The notes beneath the pieces were generated by a model. The model was given only the letters and a program-made list of their open reading frames with translations, did not search any database and was not told where the DNA came from. The position numbers were made by a program, and so were the translations under genes. Below, piece by piece: positions 5,397-11,463 of a stretch of 11,463 nt of DNA. The DNA comes from Deltaproteobacteria bacterium. GTDB lineage: Bacteria > Desulfobacterota > Syntrophia > Syntrophales > UBA2210. Within the stretch, counting starts at the first letter, position 1, and each line of letters starts with the position of its first letter. The DNA lies in NCBI GenBank assembly GCA_016935875.1, contig JAFGQD010000068.1:1-11463 (forward strand), in the 5' to 3' direction.

Positions 5397-8000
5397 ATGA
5401 CAATCAAATCGGGATGGAAATCATTCGGCAGACAGATAGGGGAATATTATAGCGGTTTCTTGTATGAAGAGAAAAAGTCCCCACTGTTTCGACTGCTCAA
5501 TACGGCCCTGTCCAAGGTAAAGGCAGACGAGGAAGGCCTGGAAGACCTGAAGGCTCTGTCAAAAGAAGGGGTTGTTGTGTATGCCCTGAAGAACAAGAGT
5601 CAGTTGAACTGTCTGATACTCAGGAACATATTGGCCAGGGGGGGCGTTGAACGACCTGTGTATTGTCACGGAATCAACATGATTCTCTGGCAGCCCTTCC
5701 GGTATGCCTTAAAATCGATCATTTCGCGGTTTTTCCATAATCCCTTCCGGAATGAGTACCTGAAAAGGGTAACGAAAAACAAAAAGAGTGCGATCGTGTA
5801 TCTTCGTGGTTCGGAGTCCATCGGAGGCAGGGATGCAGGGGATCCTCTCGGACAGCTGATTGATGCACAAAGGGATATGGACGTCCCGATCTTTCTGGTC
5901 CCTCAGCTTGTTGCTTACGGGCGCAGGAGGGAAAAGAAGGACAAGAGCCTGACGGGCCTGCTGTTCGGTGAGACCGAAAATCCGGGAATGCTGCGAAGAC
6001 TGATAACCTTCTTCAGGTATTATTCAAAGGCCTTTGTTCTGTCCTCGAAACCCGTAAACCTTTCGGAATTTCTGAAAAACAACAGTGGAAAGTCCCGAGA
6101 AACCATCAGCTATCTTTTGAGACGGGAGCTCATAGACAGAGTTGACGAGGAAAAGAGAGCCATTGTCGGTCCTGTCCTCAAGTCGAGGGAGGAGATCGTC
6201 GGGATGGTCTTGAGGGACCCGGAGCTTGTTAAGTTTATGGAGGATATGGCCTCGACCGGAAGAGAGGGCCATGGCGCAATTGTTGGAAAGGCCAGAAAAT
6301 ATCTGTTTGAGATAGCTGCCGGGTATAACGACACGTACGTGGGTTTTATGGATAGAATACTCACTTGGCTGTGGAACGACATCTATGACGGTGTCGTCAT
6401 AGATAAGGAAGGTCTTTCAAAGATGAGGGATATCTCGAAAAAGATGCCCTTTGTGGTAATCCCGTGTCACCGCAGCCACATAGATTATCTCCTGATTTCC
6501 TATGTGTTTTACTATAACAACATACAGCTCCCCTTTATTGCCGCGGGGACCAATCTCCTCTTCTGGCCGCTGGGATACTTCTTTAGAAATCTGGGCGCAT
6601 TCTTTATCAGAAGAACTATCGGAGGCAAAGCCCTTTACGGGGAAGTGCTTGCCAAATATGTCAAGACACTCCTGGAGGAGGGCCTGCCCATAGAGTTCTT
6701 TATTGAAGGCGGAAGGAGCCGCACAGGCAAGATGGTTATGCCGAAATATGGGCTCCTCTCGATGATAATGCAGGCATACAGGGAGGGGAGTTTTAACGAC
6801 CTGGCACTGGTCCCGATCTTTATAGGGTATGACAAGGTTATAGAAGAAAAATCCTATCTGAGGGAGCTTGGAGGCGCCAGCAAGGAAAAGGAAAAAATAC
6901 GGGACCTGATAAAGAGCAGAAAGGTACTCAGAAAACGCTACGGAAGGGTTTACATGAATGTGGGGAAACCGATGCTGTTGAAGTCATATCTCGCTTCGCA
7001 CGAGGTTCCCATTGAAGATATGACTACGTTGGAAAGACGGGCTCTGTACAGGAGAATGGGGTATGAGATTGTTAATGAAATAAACAAGGTGTCTGTTGTG
7101 TCGCCCTCCGCCCTGGTAGCGGCCGGGCTTTTATGCCACTACCGGAGAGGGATATCACACGATGACCTGATGGATATCTTGAGTGAGTTTCATGATTACC
7201 TCGCCAGCAGAGGAGCGAAGTTCTCGTCCACATTTGCCAACAGGGAAAAGGCGCTTAATGATGCCCTGGGGATGTTTGAATCAGCCGGCTTGATATCGAG
7301 GATGGGGCCCGAAGAGGAGGACGAGGAGGATGAGTTCGAAGAGACGATATACTCTGTGGATGAGGACAAGAGACTGAATCTCGAATATTATAAGAACAAT
7401 ATACTCCATTCCTTTGTTTCTCTTTCTTTTATGTCCATCTCGATCCTCTCCTGTGACGGCAACAGGACCTCCCTTTCCGAAGTGATGGAAGACTACCGTT
7501 TCTTCAAAGAGCTGTTCATGGACGAATTTATTTATGACAACAAGGTGGATGATCATGAAGAGGTGCAGAGGGTTGTATCGTACGCGCGAGACAAGGGCAT
7601 GATTGTTATCCATGAACGTGCCGAGGGGTCGGCCTCTATAGAGGTGACCGGAAAGGGAAGGGTGCCTCTCCAGTCATTTGCGGGACTCATACAGAATTAT
7701 CTTGAGTCTTACTGGGTTGTGTCCAGGGGGTGCGCCTATCTGAAAAACAGGGTGAGGCAGGAGAAGGATCTTATAAAAAAGGTGCAGAAACTTGGCACAA
7801 AGATGTACAAAAAGGGAGAAATATCTAAGGCGGAGGCCCTTTCCCAGTCGACTTACAAGAACGCCCTGAAGTATCTTATTGACAGCGGTGCGATATCAGT
7901 ATCCGGGAGCAAGGGCGATAAGGGCGCAAAATTCCTTTCCCTGGAAGACAGAAACCTGCTGGAATCCCTCAGGCGCAGGCTGTTCAAATTTATGATGTAA
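5397..8000 (+). CDS. plsB: Glycerol-3-phosphate 1-O-acyltransferase PlsB
   Basis: PlsB transfers a fatty acyl chain from acyl-CoA or acyl-ACP to position 1 of glycerol-3-phosphate at the inner membrane, the first step of phospholipid synthesis. The 867 residues compare with about 807 in E. coli. Acyltransferase motif I is C-H-R-S-H-I-D-Y, giving the HX4D pair His358/Asp363. It is followed by N-L-L-F-W-P-L-G and G-A-F-F-I-R-R-T, then F-I-E-G-G-R-S-R-T-G (catalytic Glu437 with Arg440 and Arg442) and V-P-I-F-I-G-Y. The N-terminal third and long C-terminal helical region also fit. An acidic stretch of 10 Glu/Asp in 11 residues lies at 639-649. The ATG at 5397 has a GAGGGA site at a long distance of about 13 bases. 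It follows ptsI by 42 bases and is probably in the same operon. Confidence 0.93.
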   Translation: MTIKSGWKSFGRQIGEYYSGFLYEEKKSPLFRLLNTALSKVKADEEGLEDLKALSKEGVVVYALKNKSQLNCLILRNILARGGVERPVYCHGINMILWQPFRYALKSIISRFFHNPFRNEYLKRVTKNKKSAIVYLRGSESIGGRDAGDPLGQLIDAQRDMDVPIFLVPQLVAYGRRREKKDKSLTGLLFGETENPGMLRRLITFFRYYSKAFVLSSKPVNLSEFLKNNSGKSRETISYLLRRELIDRVDEEKRAIVGPVLKSREEIVGMVLRDPELVKFMEDMASTGREGHGAIVGKARKYLFEIAAGYNDTYVGFMDRILTWLWNDIYDGVVIDKEGLSKMRDISKKMPFVVIPCHRSHIDYLLISYVFYYNNIQLPFIAAGTNLLFWPLGYFFRNLGAFFIRRTIGGKALYGEVLAKYVKTLLEEGLPIEFFIEGGRSRTGKMVMPKYGLLSMIMQAYREGSFNDLALVPIFIGYDKVIEEKSYLRELGGASKEKEKIRDLIKSRKVLRKRYGRVYMNVGKPMLLKSYLASHEVPIEDMTTLERRALYRRMGYEIVNEINKVSVVSPSALVAAGLLCHYRRGISHDDLMDILSEFHDYLASRGAKFSSTFANREKALNDALGMFESAGLISRMGPEEEDEEDEFEETIYSVDEDKRLNLEYYKNNILHSFVSLSFMSISILSCDGNRTSLSEVMEDYRFFKELFMDEFIYDNKVDDHEEVQRVVSYARDKGMIVIHERAEGSASIEVTGKGRVPLQSFAGLIQNYLESYWVVSRGCAYLKNRVRQEKDLIKKVQKLGTKMYKKGEISKAEALSQSTYKNALKYLIDSGAISVSGSKGDKGAKFLSLEDRNLLESLRRRLFKFMM

Positions 8001-8015
8001 CCGATGAGGCGAATA

Positions 8016-8061
8016 GGCTGAAGGCGCATTGTTGATTGTCAGTCTTTTTCCACCTTCAGCC
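8016..8061. terminator. Inverted repeat between convergent plsB and eno, possible terminator
   Basis: GGCTGAAGG (8016-8024) and CCTTCAGCC (8053-8061) form a perfect 9-bp stem, extendable by a wobble and one more pair, around a loop of 28 bases. It sits 16 bases after the plsB stop and 26 bases after the eno stop on the other strand. The only T-run (five T) is inside the loop, so it is not a textbook intrinsic terminator. Its convergent position is the main argument. Confidence 0.4.
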
Positions 8062-8086
8062 CACCTATCTCTGGTCGCCGTCTTTC

Positions 8087-9373
8087 CTATCCTATGCTGT
8101 AGAAGGCGCCCTTTCCTCTGTATACAGACTGGTCTCCCAACTCCTCCTCTATTCTGATGAGCTGATTGTACTTTGCGAGGCGCTCGCTTCTGGAGACGGA
8201 GCCGCTCTTGATCTGACCGCAGTTCATCGCGACGGCGACATCGGCCATGAAGGTATCTTCCGTTTCACCCGACCGGTGGGATACAACGGTGGTGTATCCG
8301 GCTTCTTTTGCCCGTTCAATGGTTTCGAAGGTCTCTGTCAGAGTGCCTATCTGATTGAGCTTGATCAGGATGGAGTTTGCTACTCCGAGGGAGACGCCTT
8401 TCTCGAGCCGCTTCCTGTTGGTGACGAATATGTCGTCTCCCACGATCTGGATATGACTGCCCAATGTGTCTGTCATAAGCTTCCACCCGTCCCAGTCATC
8501 CTCCGCCAGACCATCTTCGATCGATATGATCGGGTACCGTTCAACCAGGGCGCTATAAAAAGCGACAAGCTCTTCTGATGTCTTGACGGGGTTCTTCTCT
8601 GCGAAGAGCGTATATTTCCCGTCCCCATAGAATGAACTTGCGGCCGCGTCGATGGCGATAAAAATATCGCTCCCCGGCGAATATCCACTTTTTTCGATGG
8701 CCTCCATGATAAGCAGAAGGGCCTCCTCATTGGATTTCAGGTTTGGGGCGAATCCGCCTTCATCCCCCACTGCCGTGCTGTATCCCTTCCCCCGGAGAAC
8801 GGCCTTGAGGTGGTGAAAAATCTCGCTGCACATCCTGATCCCTTCTCTGAAATCGGGGGCTCCGACAGGCATAATCATAAATTCCTGTATGTCGACGTTG
8901 TTGTCGGCGTGCTGCCCACCATTCAGTATGTTTGTCATGGGGACGGGCATGTCTTTGGCTGAAACCCCCCCGAGGTAGCGGTACAGGGGAAGTCCGGTTG
9001 CCTCCGCGGCTGCCCTGGCGCAGGCGAGTGAGACGCTCAGCATGGCGTTGGCACCGAGGGAACTCCGGTTGTCCGTTCCGTCCAGTTCGATCATGGTGCG
9101 GTCAATTTCTCTCTGCAAGAGGCAATCCATGCCGATGATCTCCGGTCCTATCTTGTAGGTTACATTTTCAACGGCCTTCTCGACCCCTTTTCCCAGATAT
9201 CGTTCACCGTCATTATCCCGAAGTTCCAGCATCTCATGTTCCCCCGTTGATGCGCCCGATGGAACAGATGCCCTTCCCATTATTTCCGAACTAAGGGTTA
9301 CTTCCGCCTCCACGGTGGGAGTTCCCCTTGAATCAAGTATCTCTCTTGCATATACATCGATAATCTCTGTCAT
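8087..9373 (-). CDS. eno: Enolase (phosphopyruvate hydratase)
   Basis: Enolase interconverts 2-phosphoglycerate and phosphoenolpyruvate in the cytoplasm, for glycolysis or gluconeogenesis. The 428 residues match the usual bacterial length. The N-terminus has R-E-I-L-D-S-R-G-T-P-T-V-E and the flexible loop S-G-A-S-T-G-E-H-E. Catalytic and magnesium residues are all visible: Glu205 (G-D-E-G-G-F-A-P-N), Asp242, Glu286 (S-I-E-D-G), Asp313 (V-G-D-D-I-F-V-T-N), Lys338 (L-I-K-L-N-Q-I-G-T) and His366 (S-H-R-S-G-E). The frame is open to 9400, but the ATG at 9373 is chosen because AGGAG lies seven bases upstream and homology begins there. A TATAAT promoter lies 61 bases further upstream, so it can be transcribed apart from the ATPase genes before it. 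Confidence 0.97.
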   Translation of the reverse strand: MTEIIDVYAREILDSRGTPTVEAEVTLSSEIMGRASVPSGASTGEHEMLELRDNDGERYLGKGVEKAVENVTYKIGPEIIGMDCLLQREIDRTMIELDGTDNRSSLGANAMLSVSLACARAAAEATGLPLYRYLGGVSAKDMPVPMTNILNGGQHADNNVDIQEFMIMPVGAPDFREGIRMCSEIFHHLKAVLRGKGYSTAVGDEGGFAPNLKSNEEALLLIMEAIEKSGYSPGSDIFIAIDAAASSFYGDGKYTLFAEKNPVKTSEELVAFYSALVERYPIISIEDGLAEDDWDGWKLMTDTLGSHIQIVGDDIFVTNRKRLEKGVSLGVANSILIKLNQIGTLTETFETIERAKEAGYTTVVSHRSGETEDTFMADVAVAMNCGQIKSGSVSRSERLAKYNQLIRIEEELGDQSVYRGKGAFYSIG

Positions 9374-9380
9374 GATTTTT

Positions 9381-9385
9381 CTCCT
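9381..9385 (-). promoter_or_regulatory. Ribosome binding site fixing the eno start
   Basis: On the - strand AGGAG lies seven bases before the ATG at 9373. This supports the 428-residue protein over the version with nine extra N-terminal residues. Confidence 0.75.
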
Positions 9386-9434
9386 GTTTGGTGATTTCAC
9401 GAAAGGCAGGAAGTGTCCCTTCTTTCCATTCTTT

Positions 9435-9461
9435 ATTATACTGATGTGAATGGATTTTCAA
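9435..9461 (-). promoter_or_regulatory. Likely sigma-70-type promoter of eno
   Basis: On the - strand a perfect TATAAT (9435-9440) is preceded by TTGAAA (9456-9461). The 15-base spacer is shorter than the usual 17, so the -35 assignment is less certain than the -10. The predicted leader is about 55 bases. Confidence 0.55.
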
Positions 9462-9472
9462 GATAAGAAATG

Positions 9473-9500
9473 CCTGAGACTTGTCATATGAGTCCTCAGG
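9473..9500. repeat. Small inverted repeat upstream of the eno promoter
   Basis: CCTGAGACT (9473-9481) pairs with AGTCCTCAGG (9491-9500) with one bulged base and a 9-base loop. It lies just upstream of the eno -35 box, so it could be an operator or part of the termination region of the ATPase genes. No T-run flanks it directly. Confidence 0.35.
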
Positions 9501-9528
9501 ATAATCCGGCATGTTTTCAGGTGGGTCC

Positions 9529-9567
9529 GGTGTCCGGCAATCTGCCCAATATAGATTGCCGGACACC
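9529..9567. terminator. Perfect 15-bp hairpin after the ATPase-linked gene set
   Basis: GGTGTCCGGCAATCT (9529-9543) and its exact reverse complement (9553-9567) enclose a 9-base loop. It begins five bases after the stop of the coiled-coil gene on the - strand and precedes the eno promoter. The position and stability fit a transcription end or an mRNA 3' stabiliser, but no T-run follows on either strand, so its way of working is open. Confidence 0.55.
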
Positions 9568-9572
9568 TAATC

Positions 9573-9884
9573 TCAATTGATTCCTCTTATCTGATCTGCC
9601 ATCAATTGTGAGAATGTGTCTATCTTTGTGGCAACCGTTGATGATATTCGTTTGGATATCACTTTTGATTTTTCTATTTCTTTTTTTGCTTCTTCCTTGG
9701 CCTCGGAGATAATCCTGCCACGCTCGCTTTCGACTTCATCCATGAATACCTCAGACGACAGGATCTCTCTGGCCTGCTTGTTGGCATCCTCCAGGATATC
9801 TCGTGCGTCCGCACGGGCCTTCTCTATCAGCTGTTCCGCTTCACCTTCTATTTCTCTTATCGTTTCACGTATTTCTGTTGGCAT
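9573..9884 (-). CDS. Charged coiled-coil protein, probable V/A-type ATPase peripheral-stalk subunit (H/G-like)
   Basis: The 103-residue protein is almost wholly predicted helix with a high share of Glu, Lys, Ala and Arg: I-R-E-I-E-G-E-A-E-Q-L-I-E-K-A-R-A-D-A-R near the start (residues 8-27) and E-A-K-E-E-A-K-K-E-I-E-K in the middle. It has no membrane segment or cysteine. Size and composition match the peripheral-stalk partner of subunit E (AhaH in archaea, subunit G in Thermus). The same composition also occurs in unrelated coiled coils, so the call leans on the ATPase subunit D gene three places upstream. In archaeal operons subunit H usually comes first; here the gene is last. The ATG at 9884 is chosen over the start at 9917 because GGGAGG lies five bases before it. 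The stop of the previous gene is 13 bases upstream. Confidence 0.6.
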   Translation of the reverse strand: MPTEIRETIREIEGEAEQLIEKARADARDILEDANKQAREILSSEVFMDEVESERGRIISEAKEEAKKEIEKSKVISKRISSTVATKIDTFSQLMADQIRGIN

Positions 9885-9889
9885 AGCAG

Positions 9890-9895
9890 CCTCCC
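9890..9895 (-). promoter_or_regulatory. Ribosome binding site fixing the coiled-coil gene start
   Basis: GGGAGG on the - strand lies five bases before the ATG at 9884. It favours that start over the upstream one at 9917, which would overlap the previous gene by 20 bases. Confidence 0.65.
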
Positions 9896-9897
9896 TA

Positions 9898-10338
9898 CTA
9901 TTCCTCAAATTCACCATACTTTTGGGTGACTATATAGATTCCATGATCGAATATGCGTATGGTCTTGTTTATCGTTTCAACCGCCTGCTGGTGGTCTATG
10001 GGAGTGAGGAAAGGAGCTTGAAAATCGGCGTAGAGCCACATATGCCTCCTCATCATGATGAGACCGTAGAGGGTTTCGTGCAGCGGGAAGCCGTTGTCGT
10101 AACTCACTTCAGCGTATTCTGAAAAATACTCACGTACCTCGGTATAGGGCTTTTCACTGAAATACATCTTAATCAGGTTTTTGTAAAAATGAATGGCTCG
10201 CTTGGTACATTCAGCCTGTGGCACATTATTGAATGACGGTGTCCGGGGATTCTGTCTTACGGCCTTGCACCACTGCTGTGCGATTTCCTCATTGTGATTT
10301 TCCAGAACGTTGATCAGTCTGTCAGCGAATACTTTCAT
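9898..10338 (-). CDS. Small helical protein resembling the RsbRD N-terminal domain
   Basis: I do not recognise this 146-residue soluble protein as a named gene. Its layout resembles the RsbRD N-terminal (globin-like sensory helical) family: an opening helix with E-E-I-A-Q-Q-W (17-23), a helix with Y-T-E-V-R-E-Y-F-S-E-Y-A (65-76), then G-F-P-L-H-E-T-L-Y-G-L (83-93) and M-M-R-R-H-M-W (95-101), a pattern typical of that fold. In other proteins such domains precede STAS or histidine-kinase modules; here it stands alone, with no STAS, kinase or DNA-binding part. Single Cys24 and several histidines are present without a clear motif. It lies 39 bases after the DUF61-like gene and 13 bases before the coiled-coil gene. 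The start is certain from AAGGAGGTG at 10343-10351. A regulatory or assembly role in the ATPase locus is only inference. Confidence 0.5.
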   Translation of the reverse strand: MKVFADRLINVLENHNEEIAQQWCKAVRQNPRTPSFNNVPQAECTKRAIHFYKNLIKMYFSEKPYTEVREYFSEYAEVSYDNGFPLHETLYGLIMMRRHMWLYADFQAPFLTPIDHQQAVETINKTIRIFDHGIYIVTQKYGEFEE

Positions 10339-10377
10339 GATGCACCTCCTTGTGTCAGTTAAGTTTTGTCATACCGC

Positions 10378-10806
10378 TCATGTGGTGAAGACGTACTGTG
10401 TGGTGGTCTTCAATACTTTTCTCAGTACCTGTAACTGTGGTCTGAATATCGTTATCATATCCGATGTGCAGGCTATGGGCATCTCAAGGATTATTGAAAA
10501 TATCTTTGCTTCGGTCCCCGTTTTTGATCGTACGGTCACACCACTTTCAACAGATCCAACCTCCATGATAATCGGTAACAGCAACATCTCCTTTTCAGTA
10601 TTGTTTAACATTTTCGCCAGATATTCAAGTTCTTTCTTCTTAAAAAAGTGTGTGTTTCCATCTCCGCACTCCACATGGGGGTGTGTTTCCTTCAGAAGCT
10701 CGATGAGTGTCTTTCGCTTGCGGGGCAGATGGGCATTGAGCGTCTTCAGATCGCTTTTCAGACAGTTTTCAAATATCCTGTCCGGCGCCGGAGTATCAAT
10801 ACGCAT
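10378..10806 (-). CDS. DUF61/UPF0216 family protein (family mainly archaeal)
   Basis: The 142-residue protein resembles the uncharacterised DUF61 (UPF0216) family, best known from archaea. Marks are L-N-A-H-L-P-R-K-R-K-T-L (23-34), the G-D-G-N-T-H-F-F segment (48-55) followed by K-K-E-L-E-Y-L-A, and L-L-L-P-I-I-M-E-V (75-83). The C-terminal strand-helix region ends near R-P-Q-L-Q-V-L-R-K-V-L. The biochemical role is unknown. The basic H-L-P-R-K-R-K-T motif could suggest nucleic acid or phosphate binding, which is speculation. I chose the ATG at 10806, which overlaps the end of subunit D by 11 bases and has GAGAG upstream; a TTG at 10824 in the same frame is less likely. The overlap implies translational coupling to the ATPase gene. 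The family call is from memory of its motifs. Confidence 0.7.
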   Translation of the reverse strand: MRIDTPAPDRIFENCLKSDLKTLNAHLPRKRKTLIELLKETHPHVECGDGNTHFFKKKELEYLAKMLNNTEKEMLLLPIIMEVGSVESGVTVRSKTGTEAKIFSIILEMPIACTSDMITIFRPQLQVLRKVLKTTTQYVFTT

Positions 10807-11446
10807 ACGCTTCTCTCTGTTCAATCAACATCTTGACATATTTGAGCCGGGCAATCTCTTCGCGATCCCGCTCCTCGAACTTCATCGTCAGGTATTTTAT
10901 AGTGGCTTCAAGCCCGGGTATTACAATATGTTCCAGCGCATTGTTTATTCTCTTTACCTTGTTTATCTCCGTCCCCAGAAGTTCAAGGGAATTCTGAAGT
11001 TCAGCCAGTTCTATTACGGCCTTCAGGCATTTCCGGGAGAGGGTGGCACTGTTGTCTATTAGCGATGATGTGCCGGGCGTGTTCCTTACGGAAAAATTGG
11101 GTGCATCCGTCTCTTCCGTTTCAAAGACAGGTAGTCTGACCCCTGCTACATTTCTTGTGACGGTGTGTATCTTAAGTGCCATATCGGACGCGAGGAGTTC
11201 CTTTTCCAGGAACGCGTATCCATGGTATCCTGTGGTAACACAGAGAGCGTTGTAAGTCTCCCTGAAGTCTGCAAGCAGTTTCTCTTTGGCAGAAGCGCAT
11301 TCCTTGACGGTGTCGAGGAACTCCATGATCAGGATAGAGAGCCTGTCCTTGACGATCTTCTGGATCCGCTTGGCGAGCTTCAGCCGTCGCTTCAGGCGCG
11401 CAAGCTCGATCTTGGTTGGCCGTGTTACCTGTACCTTTGTTGACAT
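10796..11446 (-). CDS. atpD: V/A-type ATPase subunit D (central rotor stalk)
   Basis: Subunit D forms the central shaft of V/A-type rotary ATPases, turning inside the A3B3 head and joining it through subunits F and C to the membrane ring. The 216 residues match the family. The N-terminus R-P-T-K-I-E-L-A-R-L-K-R-R-L-K-L-A (9-25) is the signature start of the long N-terminal helix. A middle region and a C-terminal helix with E-I-N-K-V-K-R-I-N-N-A-L-E follow, as usual for the pair of helices that make the coiled-coil shaft. The name here is the archaeal/V-type one and is not the F-type beta subunit. GAGAG lies just before the ATG at 11446. A TAG at 11461-11463 on the - strand may be the stop of the next upstream ATPase gene, commonly subunit B, but that is outside view. 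Confidence 0.92.
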   Translation of the reverse strand: MSTKVQVTRPTKIELARLKRRLKLAKRIQKIVKDRLSILIMEFLDTVKECASAKEKLLADFRETYNALCVTTGYHGYAFLEKELLASDMALKIHTVTRNVAGVRLPVFETEETDAPNFSVRNTPGTSSLIDNSATLSRKCLKAVIELAELQNSLELLGTEINKVKRINNALEHIVIPGLEATIKYLTMKFEERDREEIARLKYVKMLIEQREAYAY

Positions 11447-11463
11447 GGCATCTCTCTTGTCTA

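Noticed and set aside
8036..8578. A 180-residue open frame on the + strand.
   Set aside because: It is the mirror of the highly conserved C-terminal part of eno, so the open frame is a by-product of enolase codon use.
10310..11062. A 250-residue open frame on the + strand.
   Set aside because: It is antisense to the DUF61-like and subunit D genes, which have good start sites and family motifs; the product looks like random hydrophobic sequence.

Overview
The window looks like a chromosomal segment from a Gram-negative bacterium of the former Deltaproteobacteria (Desulfobacterota and relatives). The main pointers are the pheT-ihfA-merR order, a PxxKW-type cysteine-rich protein (a family I know mainly from this group), a PlsB-type acyltransferase, and a mannose-family PTS membrane subunit beside HPr and Enzyme I. 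The organism assignment is inference; there is no rRNA or other marker here. No insertion sequence, CRISPR array, tRNA or rRNA gene was seen.

Left part (1-2280). The 3' half of pheT runs into ihfA and then a small MerR-family regulator gene, all on the + strand and closely spaced. This is the well-known arrangement in which IHF alpha follows phenylalanyl-tRNA synthetase beta. A hairpin with T-runs on both strands (1850-1893) ends this unit and probably also the convergent gene for a 93-residue, nine-cysteine PxxKW protein on the - strand.

Middle part (2281-8000). A divergent intergenic region leads into a + strand run of four genes: a mannose-family PTS EIID membrane protein, HPr, Enzyme I and the glycerol-3-phosphate acyltransferase PlsB. 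The first three are separated by 0-1 base, so they are almost certainly co-transcribed and translationally coupled. PlsB follows after 42 bases. HPr and Enzyme I keep their phosphorylation residues. No EIIA, EIIB or EIIC gene lies nearby, so EIID stands alone.

Right part (8087-11463, - strand). Enolase has its own TATAAT promoter and a clear ribosome binding site. Upstream of it, a compact gene set runs in the same direction: V/A-type ATPase subunit D, a protein resembling the mostly archaeal DUF61/UPF0216 family, a small all-helical protein resembling the RsbRD N-terminal domain, and a 103-residue charged coiled-coil protein resembling the peripheral-stalk subunit H/G of A/V-type ATPases. 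A perfect 15-bp hairpin follows the last gene. The other ATPase subunits presumably lie beyond the right edge.

The window joins housekeeping functions (translation, nucleoid architecture, glycolysis, phospholipid synthesis, PEP-dependent signalling) with an archaeal-style rotary ATPase locus. Enolase makes the phosphoenolpyruvate that Enzyme I uses, but the two lie on opposite strands in separate units, so this link is only biochemical. The most unusual part is the 3' end of the ATPase cluster, where two proteins of unknown role sit between recognisable ATPase components.
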